Positions 8,867-17,513 are shown, counted from the first letter of the stretch. The stretch is DNA of 64,000 nt from Variovorax ginsengisoli (GCF_030486595.1 NZ_JAUJZH010000004.1:124001-188000), one strand, 5' to 3'. Numbers and translations are program-made. The notes: generated from the sequence alone by a model not told the origin.

Positions 8867-9589
8867 TCAGTGCGGCTTCTTGCCGAGGTAGATCTGCTGG
8901 ATCAGCGGGTCGCTCATGATGCGGTCCGGCGTGTCCTCCTTGATGACGGCGCCCTGGTGCAGCACCGTCACCTTCTTGGCGATCATGCGGATGAAGTTCA
9001 TGTCGTGTTCCACCACCACCAGCGCATGCTGGCGGTTGATCTCCAGGATGAGTTCGGCGGTGCGCGCCACCTCGGCGTCGCTCATGCCGGCGGCCGGCTC
9101 GTCGAGCAGGATCAGGGGCGGGTCGGCCGCGATCACCACGCCGATCTCCACCCACTGCCGCAGGCCGTGCGCGAGCAGCCCGGCCTTGACGTCGCGGTAG
9201 GCGTGCATGCCCACCCGCTCCAGCGTCTCGCGCGTGATGCGGTCGGCCTGCATGGTGCTGTTGAGCCGGCGGGCCGACAGCCAGACGTTCTCCCACACGC
9301 TCAGGCCGTTGAACAGGCTGGGCACCTGGGTCTTGATGCCGATGCCCAGGCGGCCCGGGTCGTGCGGCTGCATCTTCGAGATGTCCTGGCCGCGGAACAG
9401 GATCTGCCCCGAGGTCGGCTTGACCTGGCCGGTCAGCAGCTTGAAGAAGGTGCTCTTGCCGGCGCCATTGGGTCCGATCACGCAGCGCAGCTCGGTCTCG
9501 GCCAGCGTGAAGTTGACGTCGCGCGTGGCATGCACGCCGCCGAAGCGCACGTTGAGGTTGCGGGTCTCGATCAGCGGTGTCGTCGTCAT
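8867..9589 (-). CDS. Urea/amide-type ABC transporter ATPase (LivG/UrtD-like)
   Basis: Second ATPase of the importer, 240 residues. Walker A is GPNGAGKST and Walker B ILLDEPAAGM. In place of the canonical LSGGQ it has LAHGLRQWVEIG, which matches the L-[AS]-H-G form of UrtD and so leans toward a urea/amide carrier. The block RLGIGIKTQVPSLF near residue 80 is also UrtD-like. Its ATG overlaps the permease stop (ATGA at 9586-9589). The substrate assignment remains an inference from context and similarity. Confidence 0.86.
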   Translation of the reverse strand: MTTTPLIETRNLNVRFGGVHATRDVNFTLAETELRCVIGPNGAGKSTFFKLLTGQVKPTSGQILFRGQDISKMQPHDPGRLGIGIKTQVPSLFNGLSVWENVWLSARRLNSTMQADRITRETLERVGMHAYRDVKAGLLAHGLRQWVEIGVVIAADPPLILLDEPAAGMSDAEVARTAELILEINRQHALVVVEHDMNFIRMIAKKVTVLHQGAVIKEDTPDRIMSDPLIQQIYLGKKPH

Positions 9590-10686
9590 GGCGCGGGCTC
9601 CGTGGCGGGCATCGGGTGCGGCACGTCCTTGCTCGCCGCCGCTGCCGCGGGCACGGCCGCCGGCTTCGGTGCCCTGGTCGGCGGCGCCCTGCGCAGGCGG
9701 CGCCAGGCGATGTCGATCAGGTCGCCGAGGCTGGGCACGATGCCGCGCGGCACCAGCAGCACGAAGACCACCAGGATGGCGCCGAGCACCAGGTTCGAAT
9801 TGAAAGCCTGCTGGGTGCCGATCTGCGAGGTGATCCACTGGATCGCGACGCAGCCGACGACCGGGCCGACCAGCGTGCCGAGTCCGCCGACGATGACCCA
9901 GATGATGATTTGGGCCGACTGCGCGAGGCCGAAGATGGTCGGGCTCGTGAACGCACCCCAGTTCGCGAACAGGCAGCCTGCGAGCCCCGCGATGGCGCCG
10001 CCCAGCGTGAAGCTGAAGAGCTTGTAGATGCGCGCGTCGTAGCCCAGCAGCAGCACGCGCTGCTCGTTCTCCTTGGCCGCCACGATCACCCGGCCGATCT
10101 TCGAGCTGATCAGCACGCGCAGTCCCAGGTAGACCAGCAGCAGGCAACTGAAGGCGACGTAGAAGAGGTCTTTGGGCGTCAGGACCTCGTCCTGCTGCCC
10201 GGGCCAGTTGAGCGTCGGTATCGCAGGGATGCCGTTGAAGCCGCCCAGCGGCGCGCTGCCGATGCGCCACTCGGGCCCGGCGGTGGAATTGACCAGGTTG
10301 AACAGGATCAGCGTGACGGTGAGCGTGATCACGCCCATGTACACGTCCGACAGCCGGCCGTAGAAGATCACGTAGCCCAGCAGAGCGGCGAACAGCGCGG
10401 GCACCACGATCGCAAGCAGGAAGGGGATGGTGCTGTCGCCCATGTTCATCACCGCGATCGCGTAGGTGTAGGCGCCGAGACCGAAGAAGGCGGCTTGGCC
10501 GAAGCACAGGATGCCGCCGAAGCCCCAGATGAAGGCCAGGCTGACGCCCAGGATCGACATCACGGCATAGATCGTGACCTCGATCAGCGTGTAGTCGTCC
10601 ATCACGCCGGGAAGGCCGAAGAGCAGCGCGATGCCCACGGCCAGGCTGAGCGCCGCGCTGGCCCAGGACTTGGCAAAACGGTTCAC
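9586..10686 (-). CDS. Urea/amide-type ABC transporter permease (LivM/UrtC-like)
   Basis: The second membrane subunit, 366 residues with a run of hydrophobic helices and the LivM/UrtC block GFGGILCFGQAAFFGLGAY near residue 55. It uses a GTG start at 10686, which overlaps the stop of the upstream permease gene (GTGA). The C-terminal 50 residues are rich in Ala, Pro and Arg and are probably cytoplasmic. It forms the translocation channel with the LivH-like subunit. Confidence 0.86.
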   Translation of the reverse strand: MNRFAKSWASAALSLAVGIALLFGLPGVMDDYTLIEVTIYAVMSILGVSLAFIWGFGGILCFGQAAFFGLGAYTYAIAVMNMGDSTIPFLLAIVVPALFAALLGYVIFYGRLSDVYMGVITLTVTLILFNLVNSTAGPEWRIGSAPLGGFNGIPAIPTLNWPGQQDEVLTPKDLFYVAFSCLLLVYLGLRVLISSKIGRVIVAAKENEQRVLLLGYDARIYKLFSFTLGGAIAGLAGCLFANWGAFTSPTIFGLAQSAQIIIWVIVGGLGTLVGPVVGCVAIQWITSQIGTQQAFNSNLVLGAILVVFVLLVPRGIVPSLGDLIDIAWRRLRRAPPTRAPKPAAVPAAAAASKDVPHPMPATEPAP

Positions 10687-11549
10687 AGGGACCCCTTGAA
10701 GAAACGTCCGGTGATGCCCTGGGGCAGCAGCCGGAGCATTGCGATCGCGGCCACCAGCAGCGCCACCTCGCCGAGCACCGGCGTGGTGGCGAAGGTGGCC
10801 AGCTGGTTGATCGAACCGAAGAGCGTCGAGGCGCCGAGCAGGCCCGCCAGGATGGCCGGCCCGCCGCCGATCACGGTGATGAAGGCCTTGGCCACGAAGG
10901 CCGCCCCCATCGTCGGCACCACGCCGGTCAGCGGCGCGAGCAGCCCGCCGGCCAGGCCGGAGAGCGCGGCGCCGACGGCGAAGGTGACCGAATACACGCG
11001 GCTCGGGCTGATGCCCAGCGCGTTCGCCATGTCGGGCTTCTGCATGGTGCCGCGCGCGATCAGACCGAGCTGAGTGCGGGTGAGCACGAAGCGGATCGCC
11101 AGCGACAGCACCACCGCCACCGCGATGATCACCAGCGTGTAGCCGCTGATCGAGTAGGCGCCGATGGAGAAGCTGCCGAGCGGCGCCGAGACGCCGGCCG
11201 TGGTATTGCCCGCCACCGAGGTGACGATGCCCACCAGCAGCAGCGACAGTCCCCAGGTGGCGAGCATGGTGTCGACCATGCGGCCGTAGAGCCGGCGGAT
11301 CACCAGCCGCTCCAGCACCACGCCGACCGCGCCGACCGCGATCGGCGCGACGATGAACATCGCGATCCAGAGGTTGACGCCCGCCTTGAGCGCGACGATC
11401 ACGGCATAGGCGCCCAGCATCATGAACTCGCCATGCGCCAGGTTGATGACCTTCATCATCCCGAAGATGACGGCCAGCCCGGCCGAGATGATGACCAGGC
11501 TCGCCACCGCGTAGAGCACCTGGACGAGAACGACGAATGCGAGATCCAT
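10683..11549 (-). CDS. Urea/amide-type ABC transporter permease (LivH/UrtB-like)
   Basis: First membrane subunit, 288 residues from the ATG at 11549. It is hydrophobic throughout, with the family block VINLAHGEFMMLGAY near residue 34 and ATWGLSLLL further on. The length equals that of LivH proteins; UrtB proteins are often longer because of an N-terminal extension that is missing here. It lies 17 bases after the binding-protein gene and overlaps the next permease gene by 4 bases. Confidence 0.86.
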   Translation of the reverse strand: MDLAFVVLVQVLYAVASLVIISAGLAVIFGMMKVINLAHGEFMMLGAYAVIVALKAGVNLWIAMFIVAPIAVGAVGVVLERLVIRRLYGRMVDTMLATWGLSLLLVGIVTSVAGNTTAGVSAPLGSFSIGAYSISGYTLVIIAVAVVLSLAIRFVLTRTQLGLIARGTMQKPDMANALGISPSRVYSVTFAVGAALSGLAGGLLAPLTGVVPTMGAAFVAKAFITVIGGGPAILAGLLGASTLFGSINQLATFATTPVLGEVALLVAAIAMLRLLPQGITGRFFKGSL

Positions 11550-11566
11550 GATGTCGGCGCCCCGCC

Positions 11567-12793
11567 TCAGACCTTGATCACGTACTGCTGGTTGTCCTTC
11601 GGATTCTTCCTGAGGTTGCAGACCGCGCTGGTGTCCACCGGCGGCTGCTGCTGGAAGGTCTCGACGATGTTGAGCTGCTTGTTGCGAACCTCGGCGATGC
11701 TCACGTTCAGCACGCAGTGGTGGGTCTCCGGGTCCAGCGAGACCTTGCCGCTGGGCCCGTCGATGCTGATGCCCGACTCGAGCGCCGCGATCATCTTGTC
11801 GCGGTCGATCGAGCCGGCCTTCTTCACGCCCTCGGCCCAGAGCTTGAAGCCCTGGTAAGTGCCCATCGCGAGCTCGGTGATGTTCGGATAGTCGGCGCCG
11901 AAGCGCTTGTAGAAGCGCTCCTTGAAGGCCTTGTTCTCGGGCGTGTCGAGGTTCTGGAAATAGTTGTACGAGACCAGGAAGCCGTCGGCCTCGGCCGGCG
12001 ACAGCACGATCTGCTCGTTGCCGCCGGCGAAGGTGGTGGACGCCAGCGGGATCTTCTTCGTCAGGCCCGCGGCGGCCCACTGGCGATAGAAGGAGATGTG
12101 GGCGCCGCCCACCAGCGCCGAGATGATCATGTCGGGCTTGGCCGCCTCGATCTTCGAGATGGTGGGGCCGAAGTTGGTGACGTCCAGCGGGAAGAAGTCT
12201 ATCGAGGCAACCGAGCCGCCGTTGTCCTGCACGAACTTCTTCACCCACTGCGAGGTGATCTGGCCGTAGTTGTAGTCGGCGGCGACCACGTACACCTTCT
12301 TGCCCCACTTCTTCATCGCATACGGCACCAGCTTGGCCACGGTCTGGCCGGGCGTGACGCCGGTGCAGAAGGTGTTGCGGTCGCAGACGCCGCCTTCGTA
12401 CTGCGTGTTGTAGAAGTAGAGCGTCTTGTTGCGGGTGAGCACCGGGCGGATGACCTCGCGCGAGGCCGAGGTGATGCCACCCATCACGACCGTCGACTTC
12501 TCCTTCAGCGCCGACTGCTGCGCGAACTGCGCATAGAGCTGCATGTTCGACTGCGGGTCGTAGGTGGCGAGCCTGATCTTCCTGCCCAGCAGGCCGCCGG
12601 CCGCGTTCTGTTCCTCGACCGCCAGCGTCATGCAGTCGGCCATCGGCTTGCCGTAGATGTCCAGCCCCCCGGACATGTCGATGATGCTGCCGACAACGAT
12701 CTCGTCGGCAGCCAGGGCGGCCGTCGGAAGCATGGGGATGGCGGTGCCGGCCAGGGCCGCGGCCGAAGACCGGATGAAGGAACGACGATCCAT
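11567..12793 (-). CDS. Urea/amide-type ABC transporter substrate-binding protein
   Basis: Periplasmic receptor of the importer, 408 residues. The start at 12793 is supported by GAGGAG about 10 nt upstream. The N-terminus DRRSFIRSSAAALAG has a twin-arginine motif, followed by a hydrophobic stretch ending in AALA, so export through Tat is likely. Type I binding-protein blocks resemble urea/short-chain amide receptors (UrtA/FmdD): IIDMSGGLDIYG, MGGITSASREV, FYNTQYEGG, and YVVAADYNYGQ. It lies 98 bases downstream of the large amidase gene, in the same direction. The ligand is inferred from neighbours. Confidence 0.86.
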   Translation of the reverse strand: MDRRSFIRSSAAALAGTAIPMLPTAALAADEIVVGSIIDMSGGLDIYGKPMADCMTLAVEEQNAAGGLLGRKIRLATYDPQSNMQLYAQFAQQSALKEKSTVVMGGITSASREVIRPVLTRNKTLYFYNTQYEGGVCDRNTFCTGVTPGQTVAKLVPYAMKKWGKKVYVVAADYNYGQITSQWVKKFVQDNGGSVASIDFFPLDVTNFGPTISKIEAAKPDMIISALVGGAHISFYRQWAAAGLTKKIPLASTTFAGGNEQIVLSPAEADGFLVSYNYFQNLDTPENKAFKERFYKRFGADYPNITELAMGTYQGFKLWAEGVKKAGSIDRDKMIAALESGISIDGPSGKVSLDPETHHCVLNVSIAEVRNKQLNIVETFQQQPPVDTSAVCNLRKNPKDNQQYVIKV

Positions 12794-12891
12794 GGAACTA
12801 CTCCTCGTTGGGTGGGCGGGCGCAGCCGCCCGCTGTGTTTTGAGAAAGGCAGGGAAACGCAGGAAGGGAAATGGTCGAAGGCGTCGGATCG

Positions 12892-14409
12892 TCAGATCGC
12901 CTTCCAGTCGCCGGCCTGCTCGAAGGCATAGGCGGCGCGGTAGATCGTGGCTTCGTCGTAGAAGCGGCCGCTGAGCATCATCCCGACCGGCAGGCCGTCG
13001 ACCAGGCCGCAGGGGATGCTCATCGAGGGATGGCCGGTGACGTCGAAGGGGCAGGTGTTGGGCAACATCTCGAAGGCCCGCGAGATCACCTCCTCCACCG
13101 GCGCGCCGGCCGGCGGCAGCGGCGTGGCGGTGAGCGGCAGCGTGGGCATCAGCAGCAAGTCGACATCGGACAGGGCGCTGTCGTAGGCCGCGGTGAGCTG
13201 GCGGCCCAGGTTCTGCGCTTTCGCGTAGTAGTGGCCGCGGTAATGCTGGATGAAGTACTCGCCCAGCACCATCGTGAGCTTGAGCGTCTCCGAGAGTTCG
13301 TCGGCACGCTGCTTCCAGCCCGCGTGGAAATCGACCATGCTGGTGACGTACAGGCCCTTCCAGTTGAAGCCGTGGCCGTTGTCCTTCATCATCTGCTGGG
13401 TCGCGCCCTCGGCCGCGATCGGCAGCCAGATCGCGGGGCCCACGCGGTGCATCGGCAGCGAGATCTCGCTGACCACCGCGCCCAGCTTTGCGAACACCTC
13501 GGCCGCCTTGCGCACCTTGGCGTCGACCGCCGGATCCGACTGCGGCCAGCCGAAGCCCTCCTTCACGATGCCGATGCGCAGGCCGCGCACGCCGTCCTTC
13601 ATGAGCTCGCTGTAGGGCTTCGCGGTCTGGCCCGCATGCTGGCGCGGGTCCAGCCCGTCGGGGCCGGCCAACACCTCGAGCATCAGCGCGTTGTCGGTCA
13701 CGTTGTTGGTCATCGGGCCGGTGTGGTCGATCGTGAGTTCGATCGGCATCACGCCGGTGTAGGGCACCAGCCCGTGCGTGGCTTTCATGCCGTAGATGCC
13801 GCAGTAGGAGGCCGGCATGCGGATCGAACCGCCCTGGTCGCCGCCGATCGCGAGGTCGACCTCGCCGGCCGCCACCAGCGCCGCGCAGCCCGAGGACGAG
13901 CCGCCGGCGGAGTAGCCCATGCGGTGCGGGTTGTGGACTGGCCCGGAGGCGCTGGTGTGCGAGCCGCCCGAGAAGCAGAAGTACTCGCAGACCGCCTTGC
14001 CGACCACGGTCGCGCCGGCGTCGAGCAGCCGCGTGACCACGGTGGCATCGACGTTCGGCACGTAGCCCTCGAGCGTGGAGGCGCCGTTCATCATCGGCAC
14101 GCCGGCCAGGCAGACGTTGTCCTTGAGCACCACGGTCTTGCCGGCCAGCTTGCCCTCGGGCTTGCCCTTGATCGTGGTCTTGGCGTACCAGGCGCCGTAC
14201 TTGTTCTCCTCGCCGCCGGGACGGTAGCCCGGGGTGCGCGCATAGCTCACCGTGGGCTGGTAGTCGGGCATCGCGTCGACCACGTCGTAGGCGTCGAAGT
14301 TGGCCTGCAGCAGCGCGTTGTAGCTGCTCGCCTGCGATTCGGACAGGTGGATGCCCAGGCTCAGCGCAACGTCCTGCAGCTGATCGAGGGTGGGTCGTTT
14401 GATGGCCAT
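12892..14409 (-). CDS. Amidase of the nitrile-hydratase-cluster type
   Basis: A 505-residue amidase-signature enzyme that converts amides to carboxylic acids and ammonia. Counting from the ATG at 14409, the catalytic lysine falls at K96 (VVLKD), the cis-serine at S171 (SAGGSSSG) and the nucleophile at S195 (GGDQGGS). These are the numbers known for the Rhodococcus amidase found beside nitrile hydratase. The long N-terminal helical region of about 90 residues is also typical of that subgroup. No nitrile hydratase gene is in the window. GGAG lies about 7 nt before the ATG. It is the first gene of the amide block and its promoter region carries TTTCC-N2-GGAAA sites. Confidence 0.88.
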   Translation of the reverse strand: MAIKRPTLDQLQDVALSLGIHLSESQASSYNALLQANFDAYDVVDAMPDYQPTVSYARTPGYRPGGEENKYGAWYAKTTIKGKPEGKLAGKTVVLKDNVCLAGVPMMNGASTLEGYVPNVDATVVTRLLDAGATVVGKAVCEYFCFSGGSHTSASGPVHNPHRMGYSAGGSSSGCAALVAAGEVDLAIGGDQGGSIRMPASYCGIYGMKATHGLVPYTGVMPIELTIDHTGPMTNNVTDNALMLEVLAGPDGLDPRQHAGQTAKPYSELMKDGVRGLRIGIVKEGFGWPQSDPAVDAKVRKAAEVFAKLGAVVSEISLPMHRVGPAIWLPIAAEGATQQMMKDNGHGFNWKGLYVTSMVDFHAGWKQRADELSETLKLTMVLGEYFIQHYRGHYYAKAQNLGRQLTAAYDSALSDVDLLLMPTLPLTATPLPPAGAPVEEVISRAFEMLPNTCPFDVTGHPSMSIPCGLVDGLPVGMMLSGRFYDEATIYRAAYAFEQAGDWKAI

Positions 14410-14533
14410 GGCGGACTCCGGATTCTTCGTTGACTGGGCGCCGGCAAGCCTCTGGGAGGGCTGCCGCACGGCTGCGCGGCGAGGCCGGCAGCATCCCCTC
14501 GGGAGCGGGACGCCACAACCTCGTCGCGCCTCC

Positions 14534-14585
14534 ATTCTGGAATGTAGATACTTTCCAAGTCAAGCATTTTCTTTTCCTTGGAAAA
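14534..14585 (-). promoter_or_regulatory. Amide-operon promoter with three phased TTC-N-GAA sites
   Basis: On the minus strand TTGACT (14558-14563) and CAGAAT (14534-14539) are 18 bases apart and could form a sigma-70 promoter for the amidase gene. Three related inverted repeats are spaced 19 and 21 bases apart: ATTC-TG-GAAT (14534-14543), the weak CTTTCC-AA-GTCAAG (14551-14564) and TTTTCC-TT-GGAAAA (14572-14585). Two overlap the promoter elements. The best one repeats at 15854-15867 beside the MarR gene, so MarR is the likely binder. The rest of 14410-14620 shows nothing else clear. Confidence 0.5.
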
Positions 14586-14620
14586 TAAAATGGACACCCG
14601 ACCGGGCGCTGGGAGCGGGT

Positions 14621-15787
14621 TCAGAGCTGGGTGATCACCCGGTAGGCGTTGCCTTCGGCGCGCGCCAGGTAGATCGGCGTGCGTATGACGCCGCCGCCCT
14701 CGTAGGCCGCGTTGCGCGCACTGCGGTAGGCCATCGGCGCCTCGCCCAGTCGCCGTGGGGCGCCGTCGGCGTCCAGGCCGCGGTCCAACAGCGCCGCCAG
14801 GAAATGCAGGCCCTCGTAGGTCGACTGGCCGAAGGTGTTGAGCGTCGGGGCCCTCTCGCCGAAATGCGCGCGGTAGCGCTCCTTGAAGGCGATGTTGGCC
14901 TCGGTGTCGAGGCTGGCGAAATAGCCGCAGGTCATGAAGAGGTCCTCGGCGTTGTCGGCGCCGATGCCCAGCAACTCGTTCTCGCCGATGGCGCTGGAGA
15001 GCCTGAGCATGGCGCGCGACAGGCCGGCCCGGCCGAAGGCCCGGTTGAACTCGATCGCATCCTGCCCCACCAGCGACAGCAGCACCGCGTCGGCCCGCTT
15101 CAGGCGCAGCGCGTCCAGGGCTTCGGCGAAGTCGGTGGTGCCGAAGGGCACGTACATCTCGCCCACCAGCTCGCCGCCGGCCTCGGCGATATAGCCGCGC
15201 GCCATGCGATGCGACACATGCGGCCAGACGTAGTCGTTGCCGATCGCGAACCAGCGTCGCGGTCGCTTGCGCTGGCCCAGCCAGCGGATCGCCGGCTGCA
15301 GCTGGCGCGCGGTGGTCTCGCCGATCGCGAAGACGCCCGGCGTCGACTCCCCGCCTTCGTAGAGCGGCGTGTAGACGAAGGGAATTTCGCCGCCCACCGC
15401 GCGGAGGATGCGCTGGCGCACCGCGCTGGTGTGCATGCCGATGATCGCGTCGATGTCGCCCGCCTGCACCAATTCGATCAGCGTGGCTTCGATATCGGGC
15501 GCGTCGTCCGCCGCGTTGACCGTCAGCAGGCGGCAGGCGCGCCCGCCGACGCCGGCCTCCCGATTGAGCTCGACCACCGCCAGCTTGGCCGAGGCGAGCG
15601 CCGAAGGCCCCCACAGGCCGGCCGACCCGCCGAGCGGCACACACAGCGCGATGTTGAGCTCCTGGCGCCCCAGCAGCGAGGCCTGCACAGAACCCGCCGG
15701 CGCGCGGGGGCGCTGCGGCCGACGGGCGGCGGCGCCCGCCAGGGAGGCGCCGGAATGCGGAGGAACCGGTCCAGGGGATGAAAACAT
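14621..15787 (-). CDS. AmiC-like amide-sensing protein (type I periplasmic-binding fold, no signal peptide)
   Basis: A 388-residue protein of the AmiC/urea-receptor family. P. aeruginosa AmiC (385 residues) is a cytoplasmic amide sensor that controls the antiterminator AmiR. Family features include LNIALCVPLGGSAGLWG, IIGMHTSAVRQ and FGQSTYEGLHFL. The N-terminus is Pro/Ala-rich with no hydrophobic export signal, which favours a cytoplasmic sensor over a transport receptor. The start at 15787 has GGGAG 6 nt upstream. No amiR-like gene is present. Instead a MarR gene is divergent and an amidase operon lies downstream on the same strand. An unrecognised export signal from an upstream start cannot be fully excluded. 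Confidence 0.72.
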   Translation of the reverse strand: MFSSPGPVPPHSGASLAGAAARRPQRPRAPAGSVQASLLGRQELNIALCVPLGGSAGLWGPSALASAKLAVVELNREAGVGGRACRLLTVNAADDAPDIEATLIELVQAGDIDAIIGMHTSAVRQRILRAVGGEIPFVYTPLYEGGESTPGVFAIGETTARQLQPAIRWLGQRKRPRRWFAIGNDYVWPHVSHRMARGYIAEAGGELVGEMYVPFGTTDFAEALDALRLKRADAVLLSLVGQDAIEFNRAFGRAGLSRAMLRLSSAIGENELLGIGADNAEDLFMTCGYFASLDTEANIAFKERYRAHFGERAPTLNTFGQSTYEGLHFLAALLDRGLDADGAPRRLGEAPMAYRSARNAAYEGGGVIRTPIYLARAEGNAYRVITQL

Positions 15788-15853
15788 CGAAGCTCCCGGG
15801 CAATGCACCAAGATGGCGACAGGGAGAGCAGTGTCGCAAAAACCGCGCCAATG

Positions 15854-15867
15854 CTTTCCAAGGAAAG
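15854..15867. promoter_or_regulatory. Inverted repeat CTTTCC-AA-GGAAAG between amiC-like and MarR genes
   Basis: A 14-bp inverted repeat with perfect 6-bp arms lies in the 136-base divergent region. Its core TTTCC-N2-GGAAA is the same as at 14573-14584 before the amidase operon. It is a plausible site for the product of the adjacent MarR gene, giving autoregulation together with control of the sensor gene and of the amide operon. Confidence 0.5.
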
Positions 15868-15923
15868 TGATCGCCGATAAGATGCAGGCAGATACAACAA
15901 GACGCCGGCCGTCGCCGCACCCC

Positions 15924-16358
15924 ATGCCCGAACAAGACATCTCCCAATACCTGGCCTATCTGCTGGCCGCCGCCAACCGGCGCATGCGCATCGGGCTGGC
16001 CCAATCCATCGCGGCGGAGGAAGTGACCGAGGAACACTGGCGCATCCTGCAGGTGCTGGCCGACGAGCAGGGGCGCTCGATGGGCGATTTGGCGGAGGCG
16101 GTGCTCCTGAACCACCCTGCGCTGACCAAGAACATCGACAAGCTGGTCAGCCGTGGCCTGGTGCAGCGCGCCGCCGATGCCAAGGACAGCCGCCGCGTGC
16201 TGGTCTACATCAGCGACCTCGGCCTCGAGACCGTCTCGCGCCTGAAGAAGAGCGTGGACGCGCACCACGGCGTGATCGAGGAGGCGCTCGGGCCGCGCAA
16301 GACCAGCCAGCTCAAGAAGCTGCTCGAGAACTTCATCGACGAGTGCGAGGTGCATTGA
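15924..16358 (+). CDS. MarR-family regulator of the amide block
   Basis: A 144-residue MarR protein starting at MPEQDISQYL. An in-frame ATG at 15882 would add 14 residues; neither start has a convincing ribosome-binding site. The winged helix spans about residues 35-100: GDLAEAVLLNHPALTKNIDKL is the recognition region and DAKDSRRVLVYISDLG the wing. It is divergent from the AmiC-like gene. The shared TTTCC-N2-GGAAA repeats suggest it binds there and at the amidase promoter. A direct contact with the AmiC-like sensor is an open possibility. Confidence 0.8.
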   Translation: MPEQDISQYLAYLLAAANRRMRIGLAQSIAAEEVTEEHWRILQVLADEQGRSMGDLAEAVLLNHPALTKNIDKLVSRGLVQRAADAKDSRRVLVYISDLGLETVSRLKKSVDAHHGVIEEALGPRKTSQLKKLLENFIDECEVH

Positions 16359-16375
16359 GGCGTTCGCAGCCGGGG

Positions 16376-16414
16376 TTTGTACCAGCGCCGGGGCCTGCGC
16401 TTCTTCTGTACAAA
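16376..16414. repeat. Inverted repeat TTTGTAC-N25-GTACAAA
   Basis: Perfect 7-bp arms flank a 25-base loop that holds an inner AGCGC/GCGCT pair, so the transcript could fold into a branched stem. It starts 17 bases after the MarR stop and ends 43 bases before the TctC gene. No U-run follows, so a terminator is not supported. It may be an operator or leader structure of the TctC gene. Confidence 0.3.
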
Positions 16415-16457
16415 GCGTGCAGGCCGCACGGCCCCTCCCCGATCGCCGAAGGAACGC

Positions 16458-17471
16458 ATGTCCACTCCCAGACTTCCGCGCCGCGCCGCACTGGTCGCCA
16501 CCGCGGCCGCGGCCGCCCTCTGGCTGGCCGGCCCCGCGGCCGCCCAGGGCAGCTGGCCGACCAAGCCGGTGCGCATCGTCGTGCCCTTCGCCCCCGGCGG
16601 CACCACTGACATCCTCGCGCGCGCCGTCGCGCCCGAGCTGTCGAGGGCCTTCGGCCAGCAGTTCATCGTCGACAACCGCGCCGGCGCCGGCGGCAACGTG
16701 GGCGCCGAGATCGTCGCCCGGGCGCCGAACGACGGCTACACGCTGCTCATGGGCACGGTCGGCACGCACGGCATCAACCGGGCGCTCTACCCCAAGCTGC
16801 CCTACGACCCGATCAAGGACTTCGTGCCGATCACGCTGGTCGCGGCGGTGCCCAACGTGATGGAAATGAACGTCGACAAGGCCCGCGCCCTGAACATCAA
16901 CAACGTGGCCGACTTCGTCAAGTACGCCAAGGCCAACCCCGGCAAGCTCAACATGGCGTCGAGCGGCAGCGGCACCTCGATCCACCTGGCGGGCGAATTG
17001 TTCAAGAGCATGACCGGCAGCTACATGACCCACATCCCGTACCGCGGTTCGGGTCCGGCCCTGATGGACATGGTCGGCGGCAACGCCGACGTGATGTTCG
17101 ACAACCTGCCCTCCTCGATGCAGCAGATCAAGGGCGGCAAGCTCAAGGCGCTGGCCGTGACCAGCGCCCAGCGCTCGCCGGCCCTGCCCGACGTGCCCAC
17201 TGTCGAGGAAGCCGGCGGCCCCGCGCTCAAGGGCTACGAGGCCAGCTCCTGGTTCGGCCTGCTGGCGCCGGCGGGCACGCCGCCGGACATCGTCAACCGC
17301 GTCCAGCAGGAGGTGGCCAAGGCGCTGAACTCCCCGGCCGTCAAAGAAAAGCTGGTCGCCCAGGGCGCGATCCCGAGCGGCAATTCACCGGCCGATTTCG
17401 CCAAGCTGATCGACGCCGAGCACGTCAAGTGGGCGAAGGTCGTCAAGGCGTCCGGCGCAAAGGTCGACTGA
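16458..17471 (+). CDS. Bug/TctC-family tripartite tricarboxylate transporter receptor (orphan)
   Basis: A 337-residue extracytoplasmic solute receptor. The start at 16458 has AAGGAA about 5 nt upstream and is followed by a signal peptide with Arg-rich n-region and an Ala/Leu core ending in AAAQG. The mature protein shows the Bug signature: [16 protein letters not shown], then DNRAGAGGN, and [11 protein letters not shown]. Partners TctA and TctB are not encoded nearby, which is common for this greatly expanded family in Comamonadaceae. The ligand is probably a carboxylate or amide-like compound; nothing in the sequence decides this. Confidence 0.85.
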   Translation: MSTPRLPRRAALVATAAAAALWLAGPAAAQGSWPTKPVRIVVPFAPGGTTDILARAVAPELSRAFGQQFIVDNRAGAGGNVGAEIVARAPNDGYTLLMGTVGTHGINRALYPKLPYDPIKDFVPITLVAAVPNVMEMNVDKARALNINNVADFVKYAKANPGKLNMASSGSGTSIHLAGELFKSMTGSYMTHIPYRGSGPALMDMVGGNADVMFDNLPSSMQQIKGGKLKALAVTSAQRSPALPDVPTVEEAGGPALKGYEASSWFGLLAPAGTPPDIVNRVQQEVAKALNSPAVKEKLVAQGAIPSGNSPADFAKLIDAEHVKWAKVVKASGAKVD

Positions 17472-17513
17472 CCGCCGCTGAATGCAGGGCCGCCGAAGGC
17501 CGGCCCTCGTTGG

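Noticed and set aside
8853..9296. N-terminal extension of the LivF-like ATPase
   Set aside because: It overlaps the LivG-like gene in another frame and lacks family similarity; the ATG at 8852 starts the conserved fold.
9590..10507. N-terminal extension of the LivG-like ATPase
   Set aside because: It lies opposite in frame to LivM and is shadow sequence; the conserved ATPase starts at 9589.
10683..12308. 541-codon minus-strand frame joining LivH with sequence inside the binding-protein gene
   Set aside because: The part above 11549 is out of frame with the binding protein and is low-complexity shadow; LivH starts at 11549.
12810..12845. GGGCGGGCGCAGCCGCCCGC hairpin followed by TGTGTTTT as a terminator
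   Set aside because: The T-rich run follows on the plus strand, whereas the flanking genes are on the minus strand, so it would not act as an intrinsic terminator for them.
14361..17033. 890-codon minus-strand frame
   Set aside because: It covers the AmiC-like gene, MarR gene and promoter regions in the wrong frame and is compositionally a shadow.
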